A DNA stretch of 35,590 bases, taken from assembly GCA_910574715.1 (NCBI GenBank), contig CAJTCH010000049.1, positions 1-35,590 of the forward strand, in the 5' to 3' direction. Under the pieces are notes generated by a model. The model did not search any database, was not told where the DNA came from, and worked only from the letters and a program-made list of their open reading frames with translations. Numbering within the stretch: the first letter of the stretch is position 1; every line of letters starts with the position of its first letter. This document shows positions 1 through 7,372 of the stretch, one piece after another. The position numbers were made by a program, and so were the translations under genes. The DNA comes from Lachnospiraceae bacterium (GTDB taxonomy: Bacteria > Bacillota > Clostridia > Lachnospirales > Lachnospiraceae).

Positions 1-2405
1 TAGAGGGGAATAAGCTGGCGTTCCGGTATGGGGGCAGGGATTATTATTTTAATATCATGAAGGTGGTGAAGACGGAGTATGTGGTGGAGGTTGTTGCGTA
101 TTCTATGATGTTTGAGCTGCTGAATGAGGATGCGGGGGAATATAAGTCGCCGAAGGCTATGAGTTTTCAGGAGTATCTGGATGTGTTTGATCCGGAGCAT
201 ACGTTGGAACTTGGGGTGAATGAGGTGGAGGATAAGACGGTCAGCCATGAGTGGACGGGATCGTCGACGATCCTTGCGAGGATCTTTTCTCTTGCGAATG
301 TGTTTGGCGCGGAGGCGGAGTTTGTGCCGGTGCTTGCGGATGATTATTCTTTGGAACGGCTTGTGATGAATGTGTACCGGGAGCATGACGGGGAGAATCA
401 GGGGATCGGTAAGGACAGGCGGGATATGACGCTCCGGTATGGGGTGAATGTGAAGGGGATCCGGAAGTCTTCGGACATCACGGGGCTGTATACGGCGATC
501 CTGCCGGCTGGGACGGATAACCTGTCGATCGCGGCGCTTGATAAGACGGAACTTGACGTGGATGGGAAGGTGGAGTTCCGGTCTGCGCCTGGGGATGGGT
601 GTATCCGTGCGGTGCAGGCGATGGAGCGTTTTCCGTCGAATCTTAAGACGGATGACCGGTATATATTGAAGCGGTGGTCTTATGATACGGCCAATGTGAA
701 TGTGCTGTATGGGCAGGCTCTTGCTGAGCTTAAGAAGGTGTGTGTGCCGCAGGTGAGTTATGAGGTGGACGGCTTTTTTGATACGGAGATGGGGGACACG
801 GTGGTGGTGACGGATGAGGAGTTTGTACCGGCGCTGTATCTGGAGGCGCGGGTGACGGAGCAGGTCAGGAGTCTTACGGATCCGGCGCAGAATAAGACGA
901 CGTTTGATAATTTTCATGAGTTGAAATCTCAGGTGGATACGTCGCTTCTGGATAAGATGAATCAGCTGATCCGGGAGTATAAGGTCTATGCCTGTGTGAT
1001 CTCTACGGATAACGGGATCGTGTTTAAGAACGGGGAAGGGACTACGACGCTGACGGCGAATGTGAGGGATGCGGGAGCGGATGTGACGAATCTGTTCACG
1101 ATTGTTTGGATAAAGGATGGCGTAGAGCTTGCAGTAGGGAAAAATGTTATCGTAAATGCGGGGGATATCTCTGGAAAAGCGGTCTATGGCTTTGAGGCTA
1201 GGGATGCTAATGGAGCGGTGCGCGGATCGAATGAGGTTACAGTAAGCAATGTGACAGATGGAGCGAATGGAAAAGATGGTGTAAACGGTAAGGATGGAGC
1301 GACAGGGCCACAGGGCCCGCAAGGTGCGACAGGGCCACAGGGTCCGACTGGTGCAACAGGTCCGCAGGGACCAACGGGTGCAACGGGTCCCAAGGGGCCG
1401 GCTGGATCAAACGGGGCGGATGGTCAGATGTTGTATGCGACCTGCGGCACGGCTGCAGGTACGGCTGCGAAGGCGGCGACGCTGAAAGCGGGGACTCTGG
1501 TGCTGAAAGCGGGCGTTACGGTTTCGGTGCAGTTTACTTATGCGAATACGGCGGCGTCTCCGACGCTGAATATCAACGGTACGGGGGCGAAGGCGGTCTA
1601 TACGCAGGGTGTGAGGTATGCGTATTGGGCTGCGGGTGCTACGGTGGTGTTTACTTATGACGGGGCGAACTGGAGGGTTGCTTCGGAGCCGGTGTATGCC
1701 AGTACGGCTACGATTGGCAATCCGGCTGGTAAGAATGTGTATATTGATGGTGATGGGGTACATATTAGAAATATATCTGAGATATTGGCTTCGTTTAAAG
1801 CGAATCTGATTAATCTGGGCAGATCAATAAAAAGTGCCGGCGCTGGGGCAACTGCATCTATTAGTTTATTTGGCGGTGCAGGAACTATAAAGACAACAAT
1901 AGGCGGTACGAGGGATACGATGACTCTGAGCGCGGGAGAGATTGTATTGCAAGGGTATAATTCCAATATTACATTAGGAAATATAGTGAATGTGGGAGCA
2001 TCGGATTTGGTACTTTCGGCGGGAGGCAGAAATGTCGGTCTGGCGAAGCTTAACAGTGGTTTTGTCTCAAAAACCTACTCTAATGTATCACTTGCTTCTG
2101 GAAGTTACCGGTATGAGACTGTGACTACAGTCAGTCAGAGCGGGATTTACCTCATCTGCTGCAGTTCGGTTACACAGTCTACTTCTACGAAAGGTACTGC
2201 AAAAGTTGGCGTCCGGATCAATGGCTCGGCATCCCATACGGTTGGGGCAATCCCGATCAGGGGAGATTACCCGGAGATTTATGGAGTGAAGATGCTTTAT
2301 CTAAGTGAGGGAAGTTCAGTGCAGTATTGGAATTACCAGAACGGAGGGTACGGGGAGACGATATCTTCCAGGGCGATCCAGATGATTATGCTGTGTCAAG
2401 CGTAG
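1..2405 (+). CDS. Phage tail tip / fibre protein with collagen-like stalk (5' end outside window)
   Basis: Structural prophage protein, probably the host-contacting tail tip or fibre. The reading frame is open to the left edge: codons from position 3 to the first ATG at 57 read as plausible protein (EGNKLAFRYGGRDYYFNI), so that ATG is probably internal and the true start lies outside the window. The N-terminal ~330 residues resemble the prophage endopeptidase-tail / minor structural protein family. After them come an Ig-like segment, 18 Gly-X-Y triplets (1260-1424), a small beta-rich fibre domain (SPTLNINGTGAKA) and a C-terminal domain (GVKMLYLSEGSSVQYWNYQ) reminiscent of the C1q/TNF-like jelly rolls that often cap bacterial collagen stalks. 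Base composition drops from G-rich to more AT-rich after about 1100 and again after 1750, which suggests domain swapping. Phage structural role is fairly sure; the C1q-like call is inference. Confidence 0.8.
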   Translation, partial: EGNKLAFRYGGRDYYFNIMKVVKTEYVVEVVAYSMMFELLNEDAGEYKSPKAMSFQEYLDVFDPEHTLELGVNEVEDKTVSHEWTGSSTILARIFSLANVFGAEAEFVPVLADDYSLERLVMNVYREHDGENQGIGKDRRDMTLRYGVNVKGIRKSSDITGLYTAILPAGTDNLSIAALDKTELDVDGKVEFRSAPGDGCIRAVQAMERFPSNLKTDDRYILKRWSYDTANVNVLYGQALAELKKVCVPQVSYEVDGFFDTEMGDTVVVTDEEFVPALYLEARVTEQVRSLTDPAQNKTTFDNFHELKSQVDTSLLDKMNQLIREYKVYACVISTDNGIVFKNGEGTTTLTANVRDAGADVTNLFTIVWIKDGVELAVGKNVIVNAGDISGKAVYGFEARDANGAVRGSNEVTVSNVTDGANGKDGVNGKDGATGPQGPQGATGPQGPTGATGPQGPTGATGPKGPAGSNGADGQMLYATCGTAAGTAAKAATLKAGTLVLKAGVTVSVQFTYANTAASPTLNINGTGAKAVYTQGVRYAYWAAGATVVFTYDGANWRVASEPVYASTATIGNPAGKNVYIDGDGVHIRNISEILASFKANLINLGRSIKSAGAGATASISLFGGAGTIKTTIGGTRDTMTLSAGEIVLQGYNSNITLGNIVNVGASDLVLSAGGRNVGLAKLNSGFVSKTYSNVSLASGSYRYETVTTVSQSGIYLICCSSVTQSTSTKGTAKVGVRINGSASHTVGAIPIRGDYPEIYGVKMLYLSEGSSVQYWNYQNGGYGETISSRAIQMIMLCQA
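1260..1424 (+). repeat. Collagen-like Gly-X-Y coding repeat
   Basis: Eighteen consecutive Gly-X-Y triplets inside the tail protein, rich in Pro-Gln, Pro-Thr and Ala-Thr. The core has three 27-base units encoding GATGPQGPT or GATGPKGPA (1323-1349, 1350-1376, 1377-1403) that differ mostly at third codon positions. It is predicted to form a trimeric collagen-type stalk between the tail-binding and receptor-binding parts. Confidence 0.9.
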
Positions 2406-2436
2406 AACGGAGGGCGAGATGATAGAAATCAGGGCG

Positions 2437-2460
2437 AGACCGTAGAGCGGTCTTATTTTT
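2437..2460 (+). terminator. Intrinsic terminator after tail gene
   Basis: A 6-bp perfect stem (AGACCG / CGGTCT) with a 5-base loop is followed by TATTTTT. It lies 32 bases after the tail-protein stop and before the lysis genes. The stem is short, so termination may be partial. Confidence 0.6.
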
Positions 2461-2500
2461 GTGTGCTTTTTGAGAATGCATGTAAGTGAGGTGATATGTT

Positions 2501-2710
2501 ATGCAGGATACGGTTGTAGTGGCTATCCTGTCTCTGATCGGGACGCTGGCGGGGAGCTTCGGCGGTACGCAGTTGATCAAGTACAGGATAGAGCAGTTGG
2601 AAAAGAAGGTTGAGAAGCATAATTCGGTGGTGGAAAGGACCTTTCTTTTGGAAGAGAAGATGAAGGTGGCGAACCATCGGATTGAGGATCTGGAAGGGAA
2701 GGTGGAATAA
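2501..2710 (+). CDS. Small phage membrane protein with coiled coil (lysis-module accessory)
   Basis: A 69-residue protein with one N-terminal membrane segment (about residues 5-25, VVVAILSLIGTLAGSFGG) and a C-terminal heptad-type, charged helix (about 28-69) ending HRIEDLEGKVE. This build is common for small proteins between tail and holin genes in Firmicutes phages, and resembles XhlA-type haemolysin/holin partners with the domain order reversed. The start has a GAGGTG Shine-Dalgarno about 9 bases upstream. The holin start lies 1 base after its stop, so the two are probably translationally coupled. Its exact function is not known from the sequence; a role in lysis or membrane anchoring is inferred from position. 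Confidence 0.7.
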   Translation: MQDTVVVAILSLIGTLAGSFGGTQLIKYRIEQLEKKVEKHNSVVERTFLLEEKMKVANHRIEDLEGKVE

Positions 2711-2711
2711 T

Positions 2712-2996
2712 ATGGATCTTTCATACTTATTTGAATATGTGAACCTGTTGACCCTGGGAATCTGTTTGTGCGTAGGTTTTGCCCTTAAGACGGCGTTTGC
2801 CTGGTTCCCGAATAAGTATATTCCATTGGCGGCGTTAACGATGGGATTCATTGTCAATGTCCTGATCAATTTGGAGACCGGGATCAATGCAATGGTCGTA
2901 CTTGGCGGTATGATCTCTGGTCTGGCCAGTACGGGATTGTATGAGATGCTGCGGAATCTGTTGGATAAGGATGGGAGTTTACCGGGAAAGAAATGA
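2712..2996 (+). CDS. Phage holin (Hol44-like, holin superfamily V)
   Basis: A 94-residue membrane protein with three hydrophobic segments (about residues 8-28, 35-53 and 58-77). The patterns CLCVGFALK, NKYIPLAALTMG and GGMISGLASTGLYE are characteristic of the Hol44-type holins (Pfam Phage_holin_5_2). It would form the inner-membrane hole that triggers lysis. ATG 2712 is preferred over the upstream in-frame ATG at 2682 because 2682 lies inside the previous gene and a GGAAGG/AGGTGG-type site sits just before 2712. It is followed at once by a terminator and then the endolysin gene, the standard holin-endolysin order. Confidence 0.85.
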   Translation: MDLSYLFEYVNLLTLGICLCVGFALKTAFAWFPNKYIPLAALTMGFIVNVLINLETGINAMVVLGGMISGLASTGLYEMLRNLLDKDGSLPGKK

Positions 2997-3000
2997 TGTT

Positions 3001-3027
3001 GAGGACGTGTAACGGCGTCCTCTTTTT
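3001..3027 (+). terminator. Intrinsic terminator after holin
   Basis: A 7-bp perfect stem (GAGGACG / CGTCCTC) with an 8-base loop is followed directly by TTTTT. It is located 4 bases past the holin stop. Confidence 0.75.
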
Positions 3028-3063
3028 GCGCCGGCGCAAGAGCCCGGCAGGAAGGAGAAGAAT

Positions 3064-3861
3064 ATGAACATTCAGAAACCAAGTTTACAATTTAGAAATT
3101 CGTTGTCAGTAAGGAAGAGTACCAGATGTATTGTTCTGCATCATGCGGATGCGGAGAAATTCAGTGTATATCAATGTCATGCATGCCATTTAAATAATGG
3201 GTGGGCCGGCATCGGATACCATTATTACATTACAAAGGATGGTACGATCTGGGAAGGCCGGCCGGATAACACTGTCGGCGCCCATGCATCTGGCGGAAAT
3301 TCGGATTCTATAGGGATCTGTTTTGAGGGTGATTATGATGTGGAGCGGACGATGCCGGATGCCCAGAAGAAAGCAGGTAAGGAACTGGTCGCACATCTGA
3401 AAGCTAAGTACGGCATATCGACCGTAAAGAAACACAAGGACGTCACGCCGACCACCTGTCCCGGCAGTTTTTTCCCATTTGATGAGATTGCAGGTGTTAA
3501 GGCGAACGGCGTAATACATGTGACGGCGGTCAGTGATAAAGTACCAGTCCAGGCTCCTGGATCTATCGCAGAGCTTCAGGCGGAATGCAACCGGCAGGGA
3601 TTTAGCGCTCAGAAGGTCGATAATATTGCAGGGCCAGTCACATTGGCGGGATGCCCGATGATTAAAAAGGGTGCTTCTGGAAATATCACCAGATGGCTGC
3701 AGCGCAAATTGAATTCTCTTGGTTTTGATTGCGGGAATATTGATGGAGACTTCGGTGTTAAGACCAAGGCGGCAGTTATGGCATACCAGAAGGCAAAAGG
3801 TCTTGTTGCAGACGGTATTGTGGGTCCGAAGACGTGGAGTAAGCTGCTCGGGTTGTCATAG
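3064..3861 (+). CDS. Endolysin: N-acetylmuramoyl-L-alanine amidase with peptidoglycan-binding domain
   Basis: A 265-residue phage lysin that would cleave the amide bond between N-acetylmuramic acid and L-alanine of the stem peptide. Residues about 18-150 are an Amidase_2/PGRP-type catalytic domain. Visible zinc ligands are His26 (in VLHHAD), His124 and Cys132 (in HKDVTPTTCPG), with the conserved GYHYYI tyrosine at 52. A linker follows, and residues about 205-263 form a PG_binding_1 helical domain (LQRKLNSLGFDCGNIDGDFG ... VADGIVGPKTW). There is no signal peptide, as expected for a protein released through the upstream holin. The start has a GGAAGGAGAAG Shine-Dalgarno. It is the last recognisable phage gene and ends the lysis module. 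Confidence 0.92.
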   Translation: MNIQKPSLQFRNSLSVRKSTRCIVLHHADAEKFSVYQCHACHLNNGWAGIGYHYYITKDGTIWEGRPDNTVGAHASGGNSDSIGICFEGDYDVERTMPDAQKKAGKELVAHLKAKYGISTVKKHKDVTPTTCPGSFFPFDEIAGVKANGVIHVTAVSDKVPVQAPGSIAELQAECNRQGFSAQKVDNIAGPVTLAGCPMIKKGASGNITRWLQRKLNSLGFDCGNIDGDFGVKTKAAVMAYQKAKGLVADGIVGPKTWSKLLGLS

Positions 3862-3870
3862 AAAGAGAGA

Positions 3871-3914
3871 AGCGGCCGTTATGCCGGTCCGGGAGAGCAT
3901 AACGGCCGTTTCTT
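3871..3914 (+). terminator. Strong terminator at the end of the prophage late operon
   Basis: A 12-bp perfect stem (CGGCCGTTATGC / GCATAACGGCCG, 3873-3884 and 3897-3908), extendable by two outer pairs, has a 12-base loop and is followed by TTTCTTCTG. It begins 9 bases after the endolysin stop. Confidence 0.8.
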
Positions 3915-4057
3915 CTGTTCAGAACCCCACTTACATAGTATAGGGGTTGTCCTGTGAAGATGCCAGGAATATCGAACATCAAATTTCGACATCAATAAAT
4001 ATCCTACTTGATTTTATGATAGATAAGTAAAGTATTCTGTGGTAAAATCATCTAAAC

Positions 4058-4100
4058 TGTCACACATTAAAATGAACGGTTAGTGACACGTTAGCGACAA
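4058..4100 (+). promoter_or_regulatory. 11-base direct repeat plus dyad: likely response-regulator operator
   Basis: GTTAGTGACAC (4079-4089) is followed directly by GTTAGCGACAA (4090-4100). These are two 11-base units with two differences, exactly one helical turn apart. A dyad TGTCAC (4058-4063) / GTGACA (4083-4088) overlaps the first unit. OmpR/PhoB-family regulators bind head-to-tail repeats with this period. The site lies just upstream of a TATAAT at 4128-4133 that lacks a good -35 box, the arrangement expected for an activator. Confidence 0.5.
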
Positions 4101-4127
4101 ATATAGCGGAAATACGCAGTTTTCGCA

Positions 4128-4172
4128 TATAATATTTAAGGAATATTTAAGGATTACCTAAAGTCATTTAAG
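4128..4172 (+). promoter_or_regulatory. Probable ABC-operon promoter with TTTAAG direct repeats
   Basis: A perfect -10 box TATAAT lies at 4128-4133 with no recognisable -35 box. Overlapping and following it, AATATTTAAGG occurs twice in tandem (4131-4141, 4142-4152), and a third TTTAAG sits at 4167-4172, giving TTTAAG cores at 4135, 4146 and 4167 (spacings 11 and 21). This second helical-phase repeat set could bind a regulator acting on this promoter or on one further downstream. Confidence 0.45.
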
Positions 4173-4218
4173 AATTAGAAGGGTAAGATAGGAGGTGTTA
4201 GAAGGGAGGTTTTACGGT

Positions 4219-4977
4219 ATGAAGGATATATTATTGAAGACTGACAGCCTGAGCAAATCATTTTCCAGCGGCGGGGCGCTGCAGCATGTTCTTCGGAACA
4301 TTGATCTTGAACTTTACAGGGGGGATTTCACCGTGATCATGGGGGCGAGCGGCGCGGGGAAATCAACGCTTTTATATGCACTCTCAGGAATGGATACGCC
4401 GACGCTTGGCACGATCACATTCGGAGACGAGGATATATCGGATCTGAGTCAGGATGGACTTGCGGTGTTCAGGCGCAGGCATTGCGGATTTGTGTTCCAG
4501 CAGATCTATCTGATCGACGGGATGAGTATTATGGACAATGTACTGGCGGCGGGGCTGCTTGTGAGCAAGGATAAGAAGGCGCTGGCCGGGCGTGCGAAAG
4601 AGTTATTCGAGGCGGTAGGCATCTCCCCGGAGACTCAGAGGAAATTCCCCACGCAGATCTCCGGCGGGGAAGCGCAGCGGGTCGGAATTGTCCGGGCGCT
4701 GATTAATTCTCCCCAGATCTTATTTGCCGACGAGCCTACGGGCGCGCTTAATTCTAAGACGGGGCTTGACGTCCTTGATATGCTTACCGGGTTTAACGAA
4801 CAGGGACAGAGTGTGGTCATGGTGACTCACGATATGCGTTCGGCGCGCCGCGGCAACCGTATCTTGTATCTGAAGGACGGAGTGATCTTAGGAGAATGCA
4901 ATCTGGGCAGATATGTGCACGGGGACGGGAAGAGGCATGAAGATCTGTCGGCGTTCCTTGCAGAAATGGGGTGGTAG
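4219..4977 (+). CDS. ABC transporter ATP-binding protein (LolD/MacB/BceA type)
   Basis: A 252-residue ATPase that energises the permease encoded next to it. Visible motifs are Walker A GASGAGKST (residues 42-50), the Q-loop in GFVFQQIY, signature SGGEAQRVGIVRAL, Walker B ILFADEPTGAL and the H-loop in VMVTHDM. The ADEPTGALNSKTG pattern places it with the FtsX-permease-linked family (LolD, MacB, BceA, SalX). ATG 4219 is chosen over GTG 4195: it has GGGAGG 9 bases upstream, whereas GTG 4195 lies on the next Shine-Dalgarno itself. The stop is 1 base from the permease start. The substrate is not deducible; efflux of peptides, lipids or antimicrobials is the family role. No histidine kinase or regulator gene is adjacent, although upstream repeats suggest two-component control. 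Confidence 0.9.
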   Translation: MKDILLKTDSLSKSFSSGGALQHVLRNIDLELYRGDFTVIMGASGAGKSTLLYALSGMDTPTLGTITFGDEDISDLSQDGLAVFRRRHCGFVFQQIYLIDGMSIMDNVLAAGLLVSKDKKALAGRAKELFEAVGISPETQRKFPTQISGGEAQRVGIVRALINSPQILFADEPTGALNSKTGLDVLDMLTGFNEQGQSVVMVTHDMRSARRGNRILYLKDGVILGECNLGRYVHGDGKRHEDLSAFLAEMGW

Positions 4978-4978
4978 C

Positions 4979-7324
4979 ATGAGAAGAAGTCTGTTGATCG
5001 CGCGTGCCAATCTTCGCAGGTCGAAGGCGCAGACAGCGGCGATCCTTGTGCTGCTATTGGCGGCGTCTGCTATGCTGAACCTGTGGCTGATATTGGCCAT
5101 GGATTATAAGAGTAATTTCGACCGCTGTCACGACAGGCTCAACGCCGAGCATGTAACTCTTGTGTTGAACGGTGAGGCAAACGAGCTTAGAGATTATGTC
5201 AGGGAAACGATCGAAGAAGACGAAGATACAACCGAATATTATATGGACGACGCGTTATGCATGGTGGGTTCATTTCCTTATAATGAAGGGGAAGTCAATA
5301 CGGAATTTGTGATCCTTGAAAAAGAGGCCGCTCTGAAACGTCCGATCGGGAAGATCGAGATCGTGGAGGAGGGCGCATACACAAGCGGAGTCTATCTTCC
5401 CATGATCTACGGCATGGAAGGCGGATATTCGGTGGGAGACAGGATCCATATTACAATTGGGAGCAGCGAGGTAAGCTATACGGTATGCGGATTCCTTAAC
5501 AGTGTTATGGCGGGTTCACACAATTGCAGTATGAGCGCTCTGTTACTCACAGAGGACCTGTATCAGGAGCTTGAAGAGAAGGAATATGCGCTCGGTTCTA
5601 TGCTGGCGTCGGTAAGGATCCGCGACAGAGCACAAAGCGAAGATTATGAAGCTGCTCTTAAGAATGCGGTATCTTCGCGCTACCCGGATATCCGTATGCT
5701 GAGCAATTCTTATACGCTGGTGTCGTCTACCAGATATATTTCACAGATGATCTGTGCAGGAATCGTCAGTGCAATGGCATTCTTGGTCCTATTGATCGCG
5801 CTGGTGGTGATATCTTCCAATGTGATCCACTATATCCAGGAGAATATGAAGAATCTGGGCGCGCTGAAGGCCATCGGTTATAAGAGCAGGCAGATCGTCC
5901 TGGCTTTGCTGATGCAGTTTGTGGGAATTACATTGATTACGGCTTTTGCCGGGATTGGATTGTCCTATGCCTTGTTCCCGGCGGTCAACGATATGATGAT
6001 ATCTCAGACCGGCATTCCGTACGAGGTCAGGTTCCTGATTCTCCCCTTTGTGATCACAGCCGTAACGGCGGGCGGAGTTGTTGCTCTTGCGGTGTGGCTT
6101 GCGGCGCGCAGGATCAAGAAGATCGAACCAATCACCGCGCTGCGCCAGGGAGTTCAAACACATAATTTCAGGCGCAATCATGTTCCGCTTGCGGATACCC
6201 GGGCGCCCCTTTCTATGGCTCTCGCCCTTAAGACGGCTCTCTCCGGGATCAAACAGAATGTCACGGTGTGCATTACGATGCTGGTACTCTCTCTAATAGT
6301 GGTCTTTACGGGAGTTATGGCAGAGAATATGATCGTTGATATGGAGCCTTTTATCCAATTGATCGTAGGAGAGACGGCGGATTCCTGTATCAGTGTCAGA
6401 ATCGAGGCTGAGGATGACATCCTGCAGTGGATGCGGGAACAGGAATGCGTTGAGAAGGTCTATCTGTATCACTCGGAGGAAGTGCGCCATAAGGGAGGGA
6501 TCGCGCTGATGGCAACCATGTCGGACGATTTCTCGGATGTAAACAACCAGAATGTCTGTATTGAAGGAAGATTTCCCAGGTATGAGAACGAGACGGCTAT
6601 TGCCGTAAAGTATGCGGGAGAGAAAGGGCTTAAGGTAGGAGATGAGATTACGCTTACTGCGGAAGGGAAAGAGGCAGAATATATCATCTCTGGGTTTACG
6701 CAGATCAGCAATAATCTGGGGAAGGACTGCCTGCTGACCCGTGCAGGTTATGCGCAGATGGGCGAATTCCAGAATGCAGATTACTATATCAATCTCACAG
6801 AAGGGACGGACATAGATGCATTCAATGAGAAGGTGAGCAGCCGTTTTGGAGAGCAGATCAATACGTCTGTAAATGTTCTGGCGGTGGTGGAAGGATCGTC
6901 GGCTGTCTATGTTTCTTTGATGACGATCATAGATGCCGCGATCCTAGTATTAAGCGGAATCGTCGTTGCGTTCGTGCTCTATCTCCTTGTCCGGACGATG
7001 CTGACGAGCCGGAAACGGGATTACGGCGTCTTGAAGGCTCTCGGATTCACGACAGGGCAGTTGATCTTGCAGACGGCGCTTTGCTTTATGCCTGCGGTCA
7101 TCATATCTACGCTTATAGGGATCATGGTCAGCGCCGTTGTGATCAATCCGCTGATGGCACTGTTTTTAAAGGAAATCGGCATTGTAAAATGTACCTTTGC
7201 CGTTCCGGCCGGATTCATCACTGCGGCAGGGTTTGGACTGATCTTATTCATTTTCGGGATAGCGTGCCTGCTGTCGCTTGGTATCAAAAAGATTACTCCG
7301 AGAGCGCTGCTCGCCGGAGAGTAG
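4979..7324 (+). CDS. ABC transporter permease with two FtsX domains
   Basis: A 781-residue membrane protein partnering the ATPase just upstream (1-base gap). It has an N-terminal membrane segment (about 18-40), an extracytoplasmic region (about 45-255), a first FtsX block of three helices (about 258-385) containing GALKAIGYKSRQI, a further helix near 425, a second extracytoplasmic region, and a final FtsX block containing YGVLKALGFTTGQL. The paired 'LKAxG' coupling motifs and eight-helix layout match FtsX/LolE-type ABC3 permeases rather than the ten-helix BceB type. ATG 4979 is used because upstream in-frame starts at 4913 and 4937 lie inside the ATPase gene. Substrate unknown. The gene is convergent with aroC, 48 bases away. 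Confidence 0.88.
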   Translation: MRRSLLIARANLRRSKAQTAAILVLLLAASAMLNLWLILAMDYKSNFDRCHDRLNAEHVTLVLNGEANELRDYVRETIEEDEDTTEYYMDDALCMVGSFPYNEGEVNTEFVILEKEAALKRPIGKIEIVEEGAYTSGVYLPMIYGMEGGYSVGDRIHITIGSSEVSYTVCGFLNSVMAGSHNCSMSALLLTEDLYQELEEKEYALGSMLASVRIRDRAQSEDYEAALKNAVSSRYPDIRMLSNSYTLVSSTRYISQMICAGIVSAMAFLVLLIALVVISSNVIHYIQENMKNLGALKAIGYKSRQIVLALLMQFVGITLITAFAGIGLSYALFPAVNDMMISQTGIPYEVRFLILPFVITAVTAGGVVALAVWLAARRIKKIEPITALRQGVQTHNFRRNHVPLADTRAPLSMALALKTALSGIKQNVTVCITMLVLSLIVVFTGVMAENMIVDMEPFIQLIVGETADSCISVRIEAEDDILQWMREQECVEKVYLYHSEEVRHKGGIALMATMSDDFSDVNNQNVCIEGRFPRYENETAIAVKYAGEKGLKVGDEITLTAEGKEAEYIISGFTQISNNLGKDCLLTRAGYAQMGEFQNADYYINLTEGTDIDAFNEKVSSRFGEQINTSVNVLAVVEGSSAVYVSLMTIIDAAILVLSGIVVAFVLYLLVRTMLTSRKRDYGVLKALGFTTGQLILQTALCFMPAVIISTLIGIMVSAVVINPLMALFLKEIGIVKCTFAVPAGFITAAGFGLILFIFGIACLLSLGIKKITPRALLAGE

Positions 7325-7329
7325 AGGCT

Positions 7330-7349
7330 GCCGCCGTTGTAGCGGCGGC
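7330..7349. terminator. GC-rich hairpin between convergent genes
   Basis: A perfect 7-bp stem GCCGCCG / CGGCGGC with a 6-base loop lies between the permease stop and the aroC stop. No adjacent T-run exists on either strand, so it is not a textbook intrinsic terminator. It could stall polymerase or protect a 3' end. Confidence 0.35.
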
Positions 7350-7372
7350 CGGCGCGGCACTCACGGCAGATT

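Larger units (their letters stand above)
3915..4218. other. Gene-free junction: probable prophage right end and ABC-operon control region
   Basis: No convincing gene is present. The only small frame with phage-like appearance, at 3960 (MPGISNIKFRHQ, then stop), is too short and has no ribosome site. An imperfect dyad AACCCC-N14-GGGGTT (3923-3948) lies just after the endolysin terminator. Sequence composition becomes AT-rich from about 3965. The right attachment site, if the prophage is intact, should be somewhere in 3910-4060, but the left copy is outside the window so the core cannot be identified. Regulatory repeats at 4058-4172 belong to the downstream transporter. Confidence 0.5.

Noticed and set aside
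1260..1424. Tandem repeats considered as a CRISPR array or minisatellite
   Set aside because: The repeats are in frame, encode Gly-X-Y triplets and have no unique spacers; they are a coding collagen repeat.
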